A program made the position numbers and the translations under genes. Source: Iodidimonas muriae (lineage in GTDB: Bacteria; Pseudomonadota; Alphaproteobacteria; Sphingomonadales; Rhodothalassiaceae). Taken from it: DNA of 64,000 nt. The notes beneath the pieces were generated by a model, which was not told the DNA's origin, did no database searches, and saw nothing but the letters and a program-made list of their open reading frames with translations. The stretch spans positions 62,001-126,000 of the forward strand of contig NZ_BMOV01000007.1 in assembly GCF_014647255.1 (NCBI RefSeq), read 5' to 3'. Positions 1-8,650 of this stretch are shown here, piece after piece; the first letter of the stretch is position 1, and the number at the start of each line of letters is the position of its first letter.

Positions 1-2073
1 AGAGCACTCTTGCTCGCCGGGGTCTGTCTGGGAACTTTGACCGCCTGCGATAACAAGCCCGCCAGCGAGAACAGGGAAACCACAGCCGTTGAACACACGA
101 CCGCAACGGCAGAGCTAGGCACATGGGGCGTCGATCTGGAAGCCCGCAACACCGAGATCGATCCCGGTGATGATTTCTTCCACTATGCCAATGGCACCTG
201 GCTTGATAATTTCGAAATTCCGGCTGACAAAACCAGCTATGGCGCCTTCACCGTTCTGCGTGACCGTTCTGAAGAGCGTGTCAAAACCATTATCGAGCAG
301 CTGGCATCGGAAACCTTCGAACAAGGCACCATCGAGCAAAAAATTGCCGATTATTATGCCAGCTACATGGATCAGGATACGGTGAATGCCAAAGGCATCA
401 CGCCCTTGCAGCCATTGCTGGACGAGATTGCCGCCATCGAAACCAAAGACGATCTGATCAAGATGTTCGGACGCGCTGGCCGTGAAGGCCTTGCCGCCCC
501 CATTGATGGCGGGATCGGCATCGATCGGGTGAACCCGGATCGCTATATGGTCAATATCGGCCAAAGCGGCCTGACCTTGCCTGATCGTGATTATTATCTG
601 GCCGATGACGAGCGCTTCCAGACCATTCGTGCAGCCTATGAAAGCCATGTCGCCGAGATGCTGGCCTTCACAGGAACAGACGATACAGAGGAAAAAGCCA
701 AAAACATCCTGGCGCTGGAAACCGAAATCGCCACCCATCATTGGCCCCGCACTGAATTGCGCAACCGCGACAAGACATACAATGTCTATACGCTGGCCAA
801 GCTGGATGAAGACTATCCCGGCATGGATTGGAAAGCCTTTTTTGAAGCGGGCGGCATCACCGGTCTCAAAGAACTGAATGTCACCACCCCCAGCGCTATC
901 CAGCCGCTGATTGATGTGATCGACAACACCCCCATCGACACATGGAAAGCATGGCTCACCTATAAAGCCGTTACCGGTCATGCCCATTTGTTGTCCAAAG
1001 AAATCGACGACGCGGATTTTGCCTTCTTCGGCAAAGTGCTCTCCGGGCAACCCGAACAGCGTCCGCGCTGGAGCCGTGGCGTCAATCTCGTTGGTGGCGG
1101 ACAAGGTCTGGGCGAAGCCATCGGCCAAGTCTATGTGGAGCGTTATTTCCCCGAAGATTCCAAGACCAAAATGGTCCAATTGGTGGAAAATCTGCGCGAA
1201 GCCTATCGTCGCCGTATCGAACAAATCGACTGGATGGGCGAAGACACCAAGAAAGAAGCTTTTGACAAGCTGGCCTCTTTCAATCCCAAAATCGGCTATC
1301 CCGACAAATGGCGCGATTTCTCGGATGTCAATATTGTCCCGGGCGAACTGTTCAAAAACGCCAAGGCCGTCTCTGACTTTTTCTACGATGACCAGATTGC
1401 CCATCTCAATGAACCCACCGATAAAGATCGTTGGTTCATGACCCCGCAAACGGTCAACGCCTATTATAATTCATCATGGAACGAGATCGTGTTCCCGGCA
1501 GCCATTTTGCAACCTCCGTTCTTTGATCCCAATGCGGATCTGGCGGTGAATTATGGCGGCATTGGCGGTGTGATCGGCCATGAAATGGGCCATGGTTTTG
1601 ATGACCAGGGATCGAAATCCGATGCCAAAGGGGTTCAACGCAATTGGTGGACTGATGAAGATCGCGCCAATTTCGATGCCCGCACCAAATCGCTTGGCAG
1701 CCAATATGATTCCTATGAGCCTTTGGAAGGCCAGTTCGTCAATGGCTCTTTGACCATGGGCGAGAATATCGGCGATCTGGGCGGTCTTTCGGTTGCTTAT
1801 GAAGCGTATAAAATCGCCACCGAAGGCCAGGATATCCCGGTGATCGACGGCTTGACCGGCGACCAGCGCTTCTTCCTTGGCTGGGCACAGGTTTGGCGCG
1901 CCAAAGACCGTGATGAATCCATGCTGCGCCGTATTAAATCCGATCCGCATTCTCCTGCGGAATTCCGCGTCAATGGCGTGGTGCGCAATATGGATGTTTG
2001 GTACGACGCCTTTGGTGTGACCGAAGACGACGATCTGTATCTTCCACCGGAAGAGCGCGTCGGCATCTGGTAA
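1..2073 (+). CDS. M13 family zinc metallopeptidase (neprilysin/PepO-like lipoprotein), 5' end outside window
   Basis: Secreted endopeptidase of the neprilysin family, expected to cleave oligopeptides in the periplasm or at the cell surface. The visible N-terminus is the hydrophobic part of a signal peptide ending in a lipobox-like LTAC, so it is probably a lipoprotein. The frame is open to base 1 and the true start lies upstream. Zinc motif HEMGH is at residues 524-528 (counted from base 10) and the third ligand is in GENIGD (Glu585), both diagnostic of M13. The C-terminus PPEERVGIW resembles PepO enzymes. It converges on thrC and shares a bidirectional terminator with it. The family is certain; the substrate is unknown. 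Confidence 0.93.
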   Translation, partial: RALLLAGVCLGTLTACDNKPASENRETTAVEHTTATAELGTWGVDLEARNTEIDPGDDFFHYANGTWLDNFEIPADKTSYGAFTVLRDRSEERVKTIIEQLASETFEQGTIEQKIADYYASYMDQDTVNAKGITPLQPLLDEIAAIETKDDLIKMFGRAGREGLAAPIDGGIGIDRVNPDRYMVNIGQSGLTLPDRDYYLADDERFQTIRAAYESHVAEMLAFTGTDDTEEKAKNILALETEIATHHWPRTELRNRDKTYNVYTLAKLDEDYPGMDWKAFFEAGGITGLKELNVTTPSAIQPLIDVIDNTPIDTWKAWLTYKAVTGHAHLLSKEIDDADFAFFGKVLSGQPEQRPRWSRGVNLVGGGQGLGEAIGQVYVERYFPEDSKTKMVQLVENLREAYRRRIEQIDWMGEDTKKEAFDKLASFNPKIGYPDKWRDFSDVNIVPGELFKNAKAVSDFFYDDQIAHLNEPTDKDRWFMTPQTVNAYYNSSWNEIVFPAAILQPPFFDPNADLAVNYGGIGGVIGHEMGHGFDDQGSKSDAKGVQRNWWTDEDRANFDARTKSLGSQYDSYEPLEGQFVNGSLTMGENIGDLGGLSVAYEAYKIATEGQDIPVIDGLTGDQRFFLGWAQVWRAKDRDESMLRRIKSDPHSPAEFRVNGVVRNMDVWYDAFGVTEDDDLYLPPEERVGIW

Positions 2074-2100
2074 GCACCAGCGACGTAACGAGACATAGAA

Positions 2101-2126
2101 AAAGGGGCCGCTTTGGCCCCTTTTTT
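2101..2126. terminator. Bidirectional rho-independent terminator
   Basis: A 9-bp stem (AAAGGGGCC/GGCCCCTTT) with loop GCTTT is flanked by A and T tracts on both sides. It can therefore end both the M13 peptidase transcript (+) and the thrB-thrC transcript (-), whose genes converge here. Confidence 0.85.
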
Positions 2127-2151
2127 GCTGCTTGAAAAGCGTTTGTGGCCT

Positions 2152-3519
2152 TTAGCCGATGGCGGTCCGCACAGCATCCAGCGTGGGGGCGACCACATCA
2201 AAGCGCTCTTCACGCTCAAACAGATCCCGCAAGGGAGCGGGAACGGGCGGCGCAAAGCCAAGAGCACGCTCGACCGCTTCAGGGAACTTTGCCGGATGCG
2301 CCGTTGAGATGGATATAATCTCAAGTTCCCTTGCGTGTTTGGCATAGTGTGCGGCATGAACCGCCACCGCCGTATGGGGATCAATGATGCGATCGGTCTT
2401 GACGTAGGTTTCGGCAATGGTAGACAGGATCGTCTCGTCATCCACCGACATAGCCTCCAAGGTCAAAGGCAAAGCCTCCCGCCATTTTTCAGGCAAGGAT
2501 AGATGCCCGCTTGTGGCCGCTGTCTCCATTTGTTGCGCTGTTCGCGCAGCATCGCACCCATTTAGCAGATAGAGCAACCGTTCCAGATTGCTGGGAATCT
2601 GAATATCCATGGCCGGGCTCAGGGTATGGCGCACATCGCCGCGATCCGTTTCACCCGTCGAGAAAATCCGGCTCAGGGCATCATTGGCATTGGTGGCGAC
2701 AATCAAATGCTTGATCGGCACCCCCATTTTGGCGGCAATAATCGCTGATAATGCATTCCCGAAATTGCCGCTGGGCACAGAAACCGCAAAGGGGCGGCCC
2801 ATTCTGGCCCCCATATGCACATAATAGGCGGTTTGGAACAGCAAGCGCCCCCAATTGATGGAGTTCACCGACAAGACCGATTGATCCTTGTGTGCCGATC
2901 GCTCTGCCAAAAGCGCCTTGGCGATCCGCTGGCAATCATCAAAACTGCCTTTCAAGGCGATATTTTGCACCCCCTCATCGTCGATTGTGGTCATCTGCCT
3001 GCGTTGCACAGGAGACACCCGACCATCAGGATGCAAGATCACAATTCTTGTGTTGGGCTTGCCACTAAAAGCGGCAATGGCAGCGGAACCGGTATCGCCC
3101 GATGTTGCCCCCAGAATGAACAATTTTTTCCCGCTATGGGCCGATAGCTCTGCCAAAAGCTGCGATAAGGGCTGCAGGCCATAATCTTTAAAAGAAAGCG
3201 TTGGCCCGTGATACAGCTCTAAAAGCCACTGCTTTGGCCCCAATTGATTAAGGGGGGCAATGGCCGGATGGCGAAACCCCGCCAATGCCTTTTCGGCAAT
3301 GCGGCCCCAACTGTCGGCGCTCACCTCATCATCGGCGAAAAGTGCCCCCACATGCTGCAGCGTGTCGCCATAACTGCCTGAAGCGAGCGCCGCCAAATCA
3401 GCAGAAGAAAGCCGCGGCCATTCTGTTGGCAGATAAAGCCCGCCATCAGGGGCAAGCCCGCTGGCCACCACCTGTGAAAAGCCACAATCCAGATCGGCAC
3501 GGGTGCTGGTATAGCGCAT
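2152..3519 (-). CDS. thrC: Threonine synthase
   Basis: PLP enzyme converting O-phosphohomoserine to threonine. The 455-residue length and N-terminus (MRYTSTRADLDCGFSQV) are typical of the proteobacterial ThrC group. The PLP lysine is in LSFKDYG (Lys111), and the phosphate-binding GATSGDTGSAA motif follows. The start codon shares one base with the thrB stop (TGATG), so the two last steps of threonine synthesis are translationally coupled. The gene ends at the bidirectional terminator. Confidence 0.96.
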   Translation of the reverse strand: MRYTSTRADLDCGFSQVVASGLAPDGGLYLPTEWPRLSSADLAALASGSYGDTLQHVGALFADDEVSADSWGRIAEKALAGFRHPAIAPLNQLGPKQWLLELYHGPTLSFKDYGLQPLSQLLAELSAHSGKKLFILGATSGDTGSAAIAAFSGKPNTRIVILHPDGRVSPVQRRQMTTIDDEGVQNIALKGSFDDCQRIAKALLAERSAHKDQSVLSVNSINWGRLLFQTAYYVHMGARMGRPFAVSVPSGNFGNALSAIIAAKMGVPIKHLIVATNANDALSRIFSTGETDRGDVRHTLSPAMDIQIPSNLERLLYLLNGCDAARTAQQMETAATSGHLSLPEKWREALPLTLEAMSVDDETILSTIAETYVKTDRIIDPHTAVAVHAAHYAKHARELEIISISTAHPAKFPEAVERALGFAPPVPAPLRDLFEREERFDVVAPTLDAVRTAIG

Positions 3520-4478
3520 CAGAAAATCCCTTTTCCAGCGGTTGTCATCTCAAAAAACAGGTCCATGCGGGAGGCGAATTCCTCCGGGTCTTTTTCAAGA
3601 ACGATGGCCCCCTCCTGCGGATAAAGGCGGTCATAAAGTCGGGTCAGGGTAAAGCGCACAGACGCGCCTAGACACAAAAGCGGTAAAGACGCCCGCTCAT
3701 CAGCGGACAGCGGATGTACGGCGCTATATCCGGCAATCATTGCCTCTGCGCGCTTGGGGATGAAGCGGTTTTGCCGATCAAAGCACCAAGACGTCAGGCA
3801 CACCGCCAGATCATAGGCACGCAGTTCATCGCATGAAAAATAGAAATCGATAAGCCCGCTCAGCTTTCCTTCATGAAAGAACACATTGTCCGGGAACAGA
3901 TCAGTATGGCACGAGCCTTTGGGCAGATGATAAGGCCAAAATTCGGTCAACCAATCAAGGGCGCGCAAAATATCCGCCAAGCGCTCGCGGGCGGCCTGAT
4001 CCGCCGCCTGTTCGCAATTTTCCGCCAAGCTGCCCCAACTGGACAAGCCATAGGGATTGGGTCTAAAGCCACCATAGCCTTGTGCCCCCTTGTGCAATTC
4101 GGCCAGCCCTTTTCCCGCTTCCTTGCAGGCCTCTACACCGGGGTCTGTCAAAGAACGCCCTTTCAAAAAGCTTACAATCAGGGCCGGCCGGTCGCACAAA
4201 AGTTTCAAATATGTGCCTGTACGATCCGCGATAGGGCTGGGCACGGCAACACCCCGCGCATCAAGCTGCCGCATCAGGCCCACCACATAAGGCAAGGCAT
4301 CGGCAGGGGTACGCCGCTCGAACAATGTCAAAACAAACAGCCCCTGCGTGGTTTCCAATTTGTAATTGGTGTTTTCCACGCCTTCAGCAATGGGCGACAG
4401 GCACACAGCCTCGCCCAGATCATAATCTGCGAGAAACTGCGAGAGGTCCTGATCTGAGACTTTGGTGAAGACAGCCAT
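3519..4478 (-). CDS. thrB: Homoserine kinase, APH/choline-kinase-like type
   Basis: Phosphorylates homoserine for ThrC. This is the alphaproteobacterial ThrB, built on the aminoglycoside-phosphotransferase fold rather than the GHMP fold. Visible signatures are AEGVENTNY near residue 30, the catalytic loop HTDLFPDNVFF and the metal-binding LIDFYFSCDE. I chose ATG at 4478 (319 aa, MAVFTKVSDQ) because homologues begin there; the frame stays open for 36 codons upstream but that part looks non-coding. It overlaps thrC by one base. Confidence 0.94.
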   Translation of the reverse strand: MAVFTKVSDQDLSQFLADYDLGEAVCLSPIAEGVENTNYKLETTQGLFVLTLFERRTPADALPYVVGLMRQLDARGVAVPSPIADRTGTYLKLLCDRPALIVSFLKGRSLTDPGVEACKEAGKGLAELHKGAQGYGGFRPNPYGLSSWGSLAENCEQAADQAARERLADILRALDWLTEFWPYHLPKGSCHTDLFPDNVFFHEGKLSGLIDFYFSCDELRAYDLAVCLTSWCFDRQNRFIPKRAEAMIAGYSAVHPLSADERASLPLLCLGASVRFTLTRLYDRLYPQEGAIVLEKDPEEFASRMDLFFEMTTAGKGIF

Positions 4479-4579
4479 GAATGCTCGAATACAATGAGAA
4501 TATGGGCAGCATAATGGACATAAAATTAGGCAATGACGCAAGGGGGCAGATGGAATATTGCGAAAAATGAGGGAGAAAA

Positions 4580-4614
4580 ATGACAACTTGCTACAATCTG
4601 ATAAAGATTGTCAT
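4580..4614. promoter_or_regulatory. Inverted repeat between divergent thrB and diguanylate cyclase genes
   Basis: The 224-bp divergent region 4479-4702 holds a 7-bp inverted repeat, ATGACAA (4580-4586) and TTGTCAT (4608-4614), 21 bases apart. It could be an operator or a weak hairpin, but no known regulator matches. Nothing else was recognised in this gap. Confidence 0.25.
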
Positions 4615-4702
4615 GAACTGAAACGAGAAAGGTCATACTGCCAATCTTTTTTTAACTCTGCTCTGTCACAAAGATGTAGAGGAAATGCTTCGGGGACCCC
4701 TT

Positions 4703-5767
4703 ATGACTGCGGACGGCCTGGATCAAGCAAATGAATTCGCACAAAGTGCACTTCAGCTTATGGAGCGTTTCCACATTCCGCCAACGCCCCAAAATTATCA
4801 GATCTGGTATAACTATGCTGCCGGTCGCGACCCGGAATTGAATTCCGCCATCAATATCCTCATCAGCAACAAGCGGGACTTTACCGAAACCCGTTGCGCT
4901 GAAATTGCCGAACAATTCTTTGGTATCGGCCGGGGCAGCAAAGAAGTCCATGAAGCAACGGAACGCTTGCACGAACTGGCCACCACCATCATCAAGCATG
5001 TGAGCACTGCGAAAAAAGGCAGCGCGCATTTTGGCAAGCAGGTGGCCACGATTTCATCGGATGCAAAGAATGTATCAACCACCGAAGAGATCGAGCGTCT
5101 GGCATTGGGGCTGATAAAAGAAGCCCGTGTCATCACCGAAATGAGCGCCACGATCGAAAAAAACCTCAACACCACCGGGGGAGAAATCACGGCTCTGCGG
5201 CGCTCTTTGACCAGAATGCGGAAAGAGGCCACCACCGATCCCCTCACCGGCCTTGCCAATCGGCGTGAATTCAACAATTTCCTGCAAACATCGGCGGTGA
5301 TTTCCGGCGAAACCGGCGCACCCATGTCGCTGATTATGTTTGATATCGACCATTTCAAACACTTCAACGACCAATATGGCCATCGCATCGGTGATGAGGC
5401 TCTAAAAATCGTCGCGTCCAAGCTCAAGCTGGTTCTAAAAGGCAAGGACCTCCCCGTGCGCTATGGCGGTGAGGAATTCATCGCGGTTCTGCCTGAAACC
5501 CCTTTGGAAGATGCGCAAACCGTGGCGGAGCATATCCGCACAGCCCTGTCGGGAAGCAACCTTAAAAACCGGGTCACGGGCGAACATTACGGAAAAATCA
5601 CCGCGTCCTTTGGTATCGCGGCTTTTTCCCCCGGAGAATCTCTGGAAGATTTTGTGCAACGGGCCGATGAAGCCCTGTACCGCGCCAAGCGGGATGGCCG
5701 CAATCGGGTCGAAATCGCCACGGATTCCGATCTGCAGCACCACAACACCGATAGCATCAGCGCCTGA
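4703..5767 (+). CDS. GGDEF-domain diguanylate cyclase
   Basis: Probably makes the second messenger c-di-GMP from two GTP. An N-terminal helical region of about 180 residues, with no signal peptide or membrane segment, precedes a complete GGDEF domain (DPLTGLANRREF at its start, active site GGEEF at about 255-259). Where an inhibitory I-site RxxD would stand, five residues before the active site, the sequence is KGKD, so product inhibition may be weak or absent. ATG at 4703 has GGGGA at good spacing; ATG at 4685 is also open but sits too close to its AGAGG. The input signal is unknown. Confidence 0.9.
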   Translation: MTADGLDQANEFAQSALQLMERFHIPPTPQNYQIWYNYAAGRDPELNSAINILISNKRDFTETRCAEIAEQFFGIGRGSKEVHEATERLHELATTIIKHVSTAKKGSAHFGKQVATISSDAKNVSTTEEIERLALGLIKEARVITEMSATIEKNLNTTGGEITALRRSLTRMRKEATTDPLTGLANRREFNNFLQTSAVISGETGAPMSLIMFDIDHFKHFNDQYGHRIGDEALKIVASKLKLVLKGKDLPVRYGGEEFIAVLPETPLEDAQTVAEHIRTALSGSNLKNRVTGEHYGKITASFGIAAFSPGESLEDFVQRADEALYRAKRDGRNRVEIATDSDLQHHNTDSISA

Positions 5768-5818
5768 AACGGATTGTCCAAAGCCGTTTGGCCTCTCCGC
5801 CTAGAACCGGCGCGCCCC

Positions 5819-5848
5819 AAAAAAGCAAAGCCGGGCGCAAACCCGGCT
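5819..5848 (-). terminator. Rho-independent terminator of the TonB-dependent receptor gene
   Basis: Read on the minus strand, a 7-bp stem AGCCGGG/CCCGGCT is followed by TTTGC and a run of six T. It lies 25-50 bases beyond the receptor stop codon. Confidence 0.75.
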
Positions 5849-5872
5849 CTGCATGATGTTCAAGACCCGATT

Positions 5873-8419
5873 TTAGAAATTGAATTCGAAACGGGCATAA
5901 TAAAATCCGCCATTCAGGCCATAAGCAAGCCCACGCAGCGGGAATTTGATATTGCCAAATTCACCGCTTGGATCGCCGACAATAAACCGCAAGGGAGAAT
6001 TGTCCGCCAGCTTGTTGGGTTTTTGATCCAAAAGATTATTGGCACCCAAAGCAAATTGCGCCCAATCTGTCAGCTTGTAGCGCAGTTCCAGATCAACCAG
6101 CACGGCAGATCCGGGCCGCAAGCGCTCTTCATCGGCAAGTCCCAGCGCATCAATGGCTGGAGGCGGGAAGCCCAAGCCTGCTGCCGTAAAGAAGCTGGTT
6201 TCCGTGCTGCCGAAATAGTTGAACCGCAAGACGCCGCCCCAGCGATCCTTTTCATAGTTGAAATTGGCGTTGGCACGCACACGGGGCTGTCCGCGTTCGA
6301 TGAACACTTCGGAAGGATCAGGCAACAAGAAGGCCGGGTCCACACCGGTTGGGGCCGTTACCTTTTCCACGGTCGTTTTATTATAGTTAAAGGCAAAGGT
6401 CGAAGCGAGAGATCCACCGGCAATTTGCGCCGTATGGTTCAGCACCACATCAATGCCCTTGGTTTCCGTATCGATGGCATTGGAGAAGAAATTGGCCTGT
6501 CCGATACCACGATCAAGCAGGAATTGCTGGGCATCAGGCACCGCATCCAGATCGGCCGGACGCAAAGGATTTCCCAAAACGATCCGGTCATCGATCTGGA
6601 TCAGGAAGGCATCCACGGTCACTGTCAGATCATCCATGGGCTCCCACACGAACCCGGCGCTATAGCTGTCTGATTCTTCAAGCTCCAGATTATCAATCCC
6701 GAAAAATCCCGGGAAATCCGTTCCCACAGCAGCCAGCAATGTTTCCGTAAGACCGGCCGCGCTGGCATTGGTGGCCACCTGCGTAAAGCCAATTTGTTGC
6801 AAGGAGGGTGCCCTGAAGCCGGTGGCAATGGCGCCGCGCACGGCGAAATCTTCAGAGATTTCAACGCGAGAACTGACCTTCCATGTCAGCTTGTCGCCCA
6901 CTTCCCCATAATCCTCGAACCGCGCGGCAGCCCCCAATGTCCAGATGTCACCGAAGGTCGTTTCAAGATCGGCGTAGATGGCATAATTGTCCCGCCCCGA
7001 AGTTCCTGCCGTTTCGGGCCGGAAACCGGGAAAGGCCTGGAAGCCGCAGGTTGCTGCCGTATTGGGATCAACGATCGACGGAATGAAGCGGTTTTCCGGG
7101 CTAAGTCCGCACGAAAAGCTGTCCAGCTCCCCTTCTGTGATGCGGAAGGTTTCATCACGATACTCCGCACCAACCGCCACATAAAGCGTATCGGGCAGCA
7201 AATCGTTGATTTCACCGGCAATATCCGCATTGAAGGTGGCTTGCTCAAACTCCAACCCGCCGGAAAAGCCCGAAGTGGGGCCGACATTGGCAATGATTTC
7301 CGCATCGGTAGCGCCGGGATTGTTGTTAAAAAAGTCTGCGGCGATAGACACATTGGGGGCATCGCGCACCCGCAAATCATAGCTGTTCTTGCCATAAACG
7401 GCCGACACATCCCACGACCATCCACCGGCCAGTTCACCCCTGAAGCCGCCAGCAGCCGAGAGATCTTCGGATTCATTCAAATCACGCGGCAAAAATCCTT
7501 CAGGGAAGGCTTGCGGAATGGCGCGGGCCGGATTGTTGGTAAAGCGATAGAAGCCTGCGCCCAGGGCTTCATTATAAGAATAGCCGCCAAAGCTATAAAT
7601 CTCGACACTATCCGAGATGGGGGCCGCCATATTATACCACAGCATATAGCCTTCGCTATCCGATTCCCCCATCTGGAAACGGCGATCCCCGAAGAACGGG
7701 CTGATATCGGCACGGTTGGTGGGCTCCCCATTGCGGTATTCCGCCGTGAAGTTGATGAAACCGCTATCGCCCAGAGAAAAGCCGCCATTGCCCTGGAATT
7801 GATAGCTTTCCCCGTCACCTGCATAGGTTTGGCCCACCTGCGCCGACAGGTAAAATTCTTCAACACTGTCTTGCAGTTCCACATTGATCACACCGGCAAT
7901 GGCATCAGAACCATATTGCGCCGCCGCGCCATCACGCAGAATTTCGACACGCTTGATGCCGGCAGTGGGAATGGCATTAAAGTCGGTGCCGGTTGCCCCT
8001 TCCCCCACGGTGCCCGACAGACCCAGAAGCGACCGCTGATGACGCCGCTTGCCATTCACCAGAACCAGTACCTGATCGGGGCCAAGCCCGCGCAAGGTGG
8101 CGGGACGGAACAGATCGCTGCCATCGGAAATCTGTGTCCGCGAGAAATTAAACGAGGGGGCAAGAGCTTGCAGCATCGGCCCGAATTCGGTGAAGCCGTT
8201 TTGTCGGATGCTTTCCACATTGATCACATCCACAGGAACCGCCGTATCGGTCGCCGAGCGCCCTTTCACACGGGTTCCCAGTGTTACGATTTCCTCGATA
8301 TGTTCGGAAACGGCCTCTGTACTATCATCGGTTTGGGCCACCGCATTGCTCGCCATCAGGGCGATAAACGGGGCCAAAGCCACCGTAGATAGCAACTTAC
8401 TTTGTTGCATATTTTTCAC
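5873..8419 (-). CDS. TonB-dependent outer-membrane receptor, substrate unknown
   Basis: An 848-residue outer-membrane receptor taking up an unidentified ligand with energy from TonB. It has a signal peptide (cleavage near SNAVA-Q), a plug domain (GPMLQALAPSFNFSR, ATLRGLGPDQVLVLVNGKR, RVEILRDGAAAQYGSDAIAG) and a long barrel ending in the aromatic FEFNF. An extracellular-type loop carries two cysteines about 24 residues apart. The start is GTG at 8419, preceded by GGAGGAG at good spacing; ATG at 8410 is farther from the Shine-Dalgarno. It is divergent from putA, which could suggest peptide or amino-acid uptake, but that is inference from position only. Confidence 0.92.
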   Translation of the reverse strand: MKNMQQSKLLSTVALAPFIALMASNAVAQTDDSTEAVSEHIEEIVTLGTRVKGRSATDTAVPVDVINVESIRQNGFTEFGPMLQALAPSFNFSRTQISDGSDLFRPATLRGLGPDQVLVLVNGKRRHQRSLLGLSGTVGEGATGTDFNAIPTAGIKRVEILRDGAAAQYGSDAIAGVINVELQDSVEEFYLSAQVGQTYAGDGESYQFQGNGGFSLGDSGFINFTAEYRNGEPTNRADISPFFGDRRFQMGESDSEGYMLWYNMAAPISDSVEIYSFGGYSYNEALGAGFYRFTNNPARAIPQAFPEGFLPRDLNESEDLSAAGGFRGELAGGWSWDVSAVYGKNSYDLRVRDAPNVSIAADFFNNNPGATDAEIIANVGPTSGFSGGLEFEQATFNADIAGEINDLLPDTLYVAVGAEYRDETFRITEGELDSFSCGLSPENRFIPSIVDPNTAATCGFQAFPGFRPETAGTSGRDNYAIYADLETTFGDIWTLGAAARFEDYGEVGDKLTWKVSSRVEISEDFAVRGAIATGFRAPSLQQIGFTQVATNASAAGLTETLLAAVGTDFPGFFGIDNLELEESDSYSAGFVWEPMDDLTVTVDAFLIQIDDRIVLGNPLRPADLDAVPDAQQFLLDRGIGQANFFSNAIDTETKGIDVVLNHTAQIAGGSLASTFAFNYNKTTVEKVTAPTGVDPAFLLPDPSEVFIERGQPRVRANANFNYEKDRWGGVLRFNYFGSTETSFFTAAGLGFPPPAIDALGLADEERLRPGSAVLVDLELRYKLTDWAQFALGANNLLDQKPNKLADNSPLRFIVGDPSGEFGNIKFPLRGLAYGLNGGFYYARFEFNF

Positions 8420-8650
8420 TTTTCGCTCCTCCGATTATTTTCTTTTCCTGCCGCGTCAGATTTTTTGATGTTTCCCCGCACGGCAATACGCAACAACCGT
8501 AATACTTTCAGTGAAATAACGCGATTATAAACGCACATTTTTGGAAAAAATCGCATAAGTGTTGCGCAATGCGCACTTTGCTTTTCATCTGCCTCACAAG
8601 AGGCTACATGCGGGTAGGAACAAGACCATTCCTGCTTAAAGGATGACCGC
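8420..8650. promoter_or_regulatory. Divergent promoter region, TonB receptor / putA
   Basis: A 231-bp gap that must carry both promoters. Two TGCGCA palindromes (8563-8568 and 8570-8575) stand one base apart and form an overlapping dyad, a plausible operator. In several alphaproteobacteria putA is controlled by an Lrp-type regulator, but no such gene is visible here and the site is not a confirmed Lrp motif. The putA Shine-Dalgarno AAAGGA is near 8638-8643. Confidence 0.4.

Noticed and set aside
115-1449. 444-codon open frame on the minus strand
   Set aside because: Antisense to the M13 peptidase, no recognisable domain; a product of GC-rich codon structure.
6794-8392. 532-codon open frame on the plus strand
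   Set aside because: Antisense to the TonB-dependent receptor; composition and lack of motifs mark it as a shadow.
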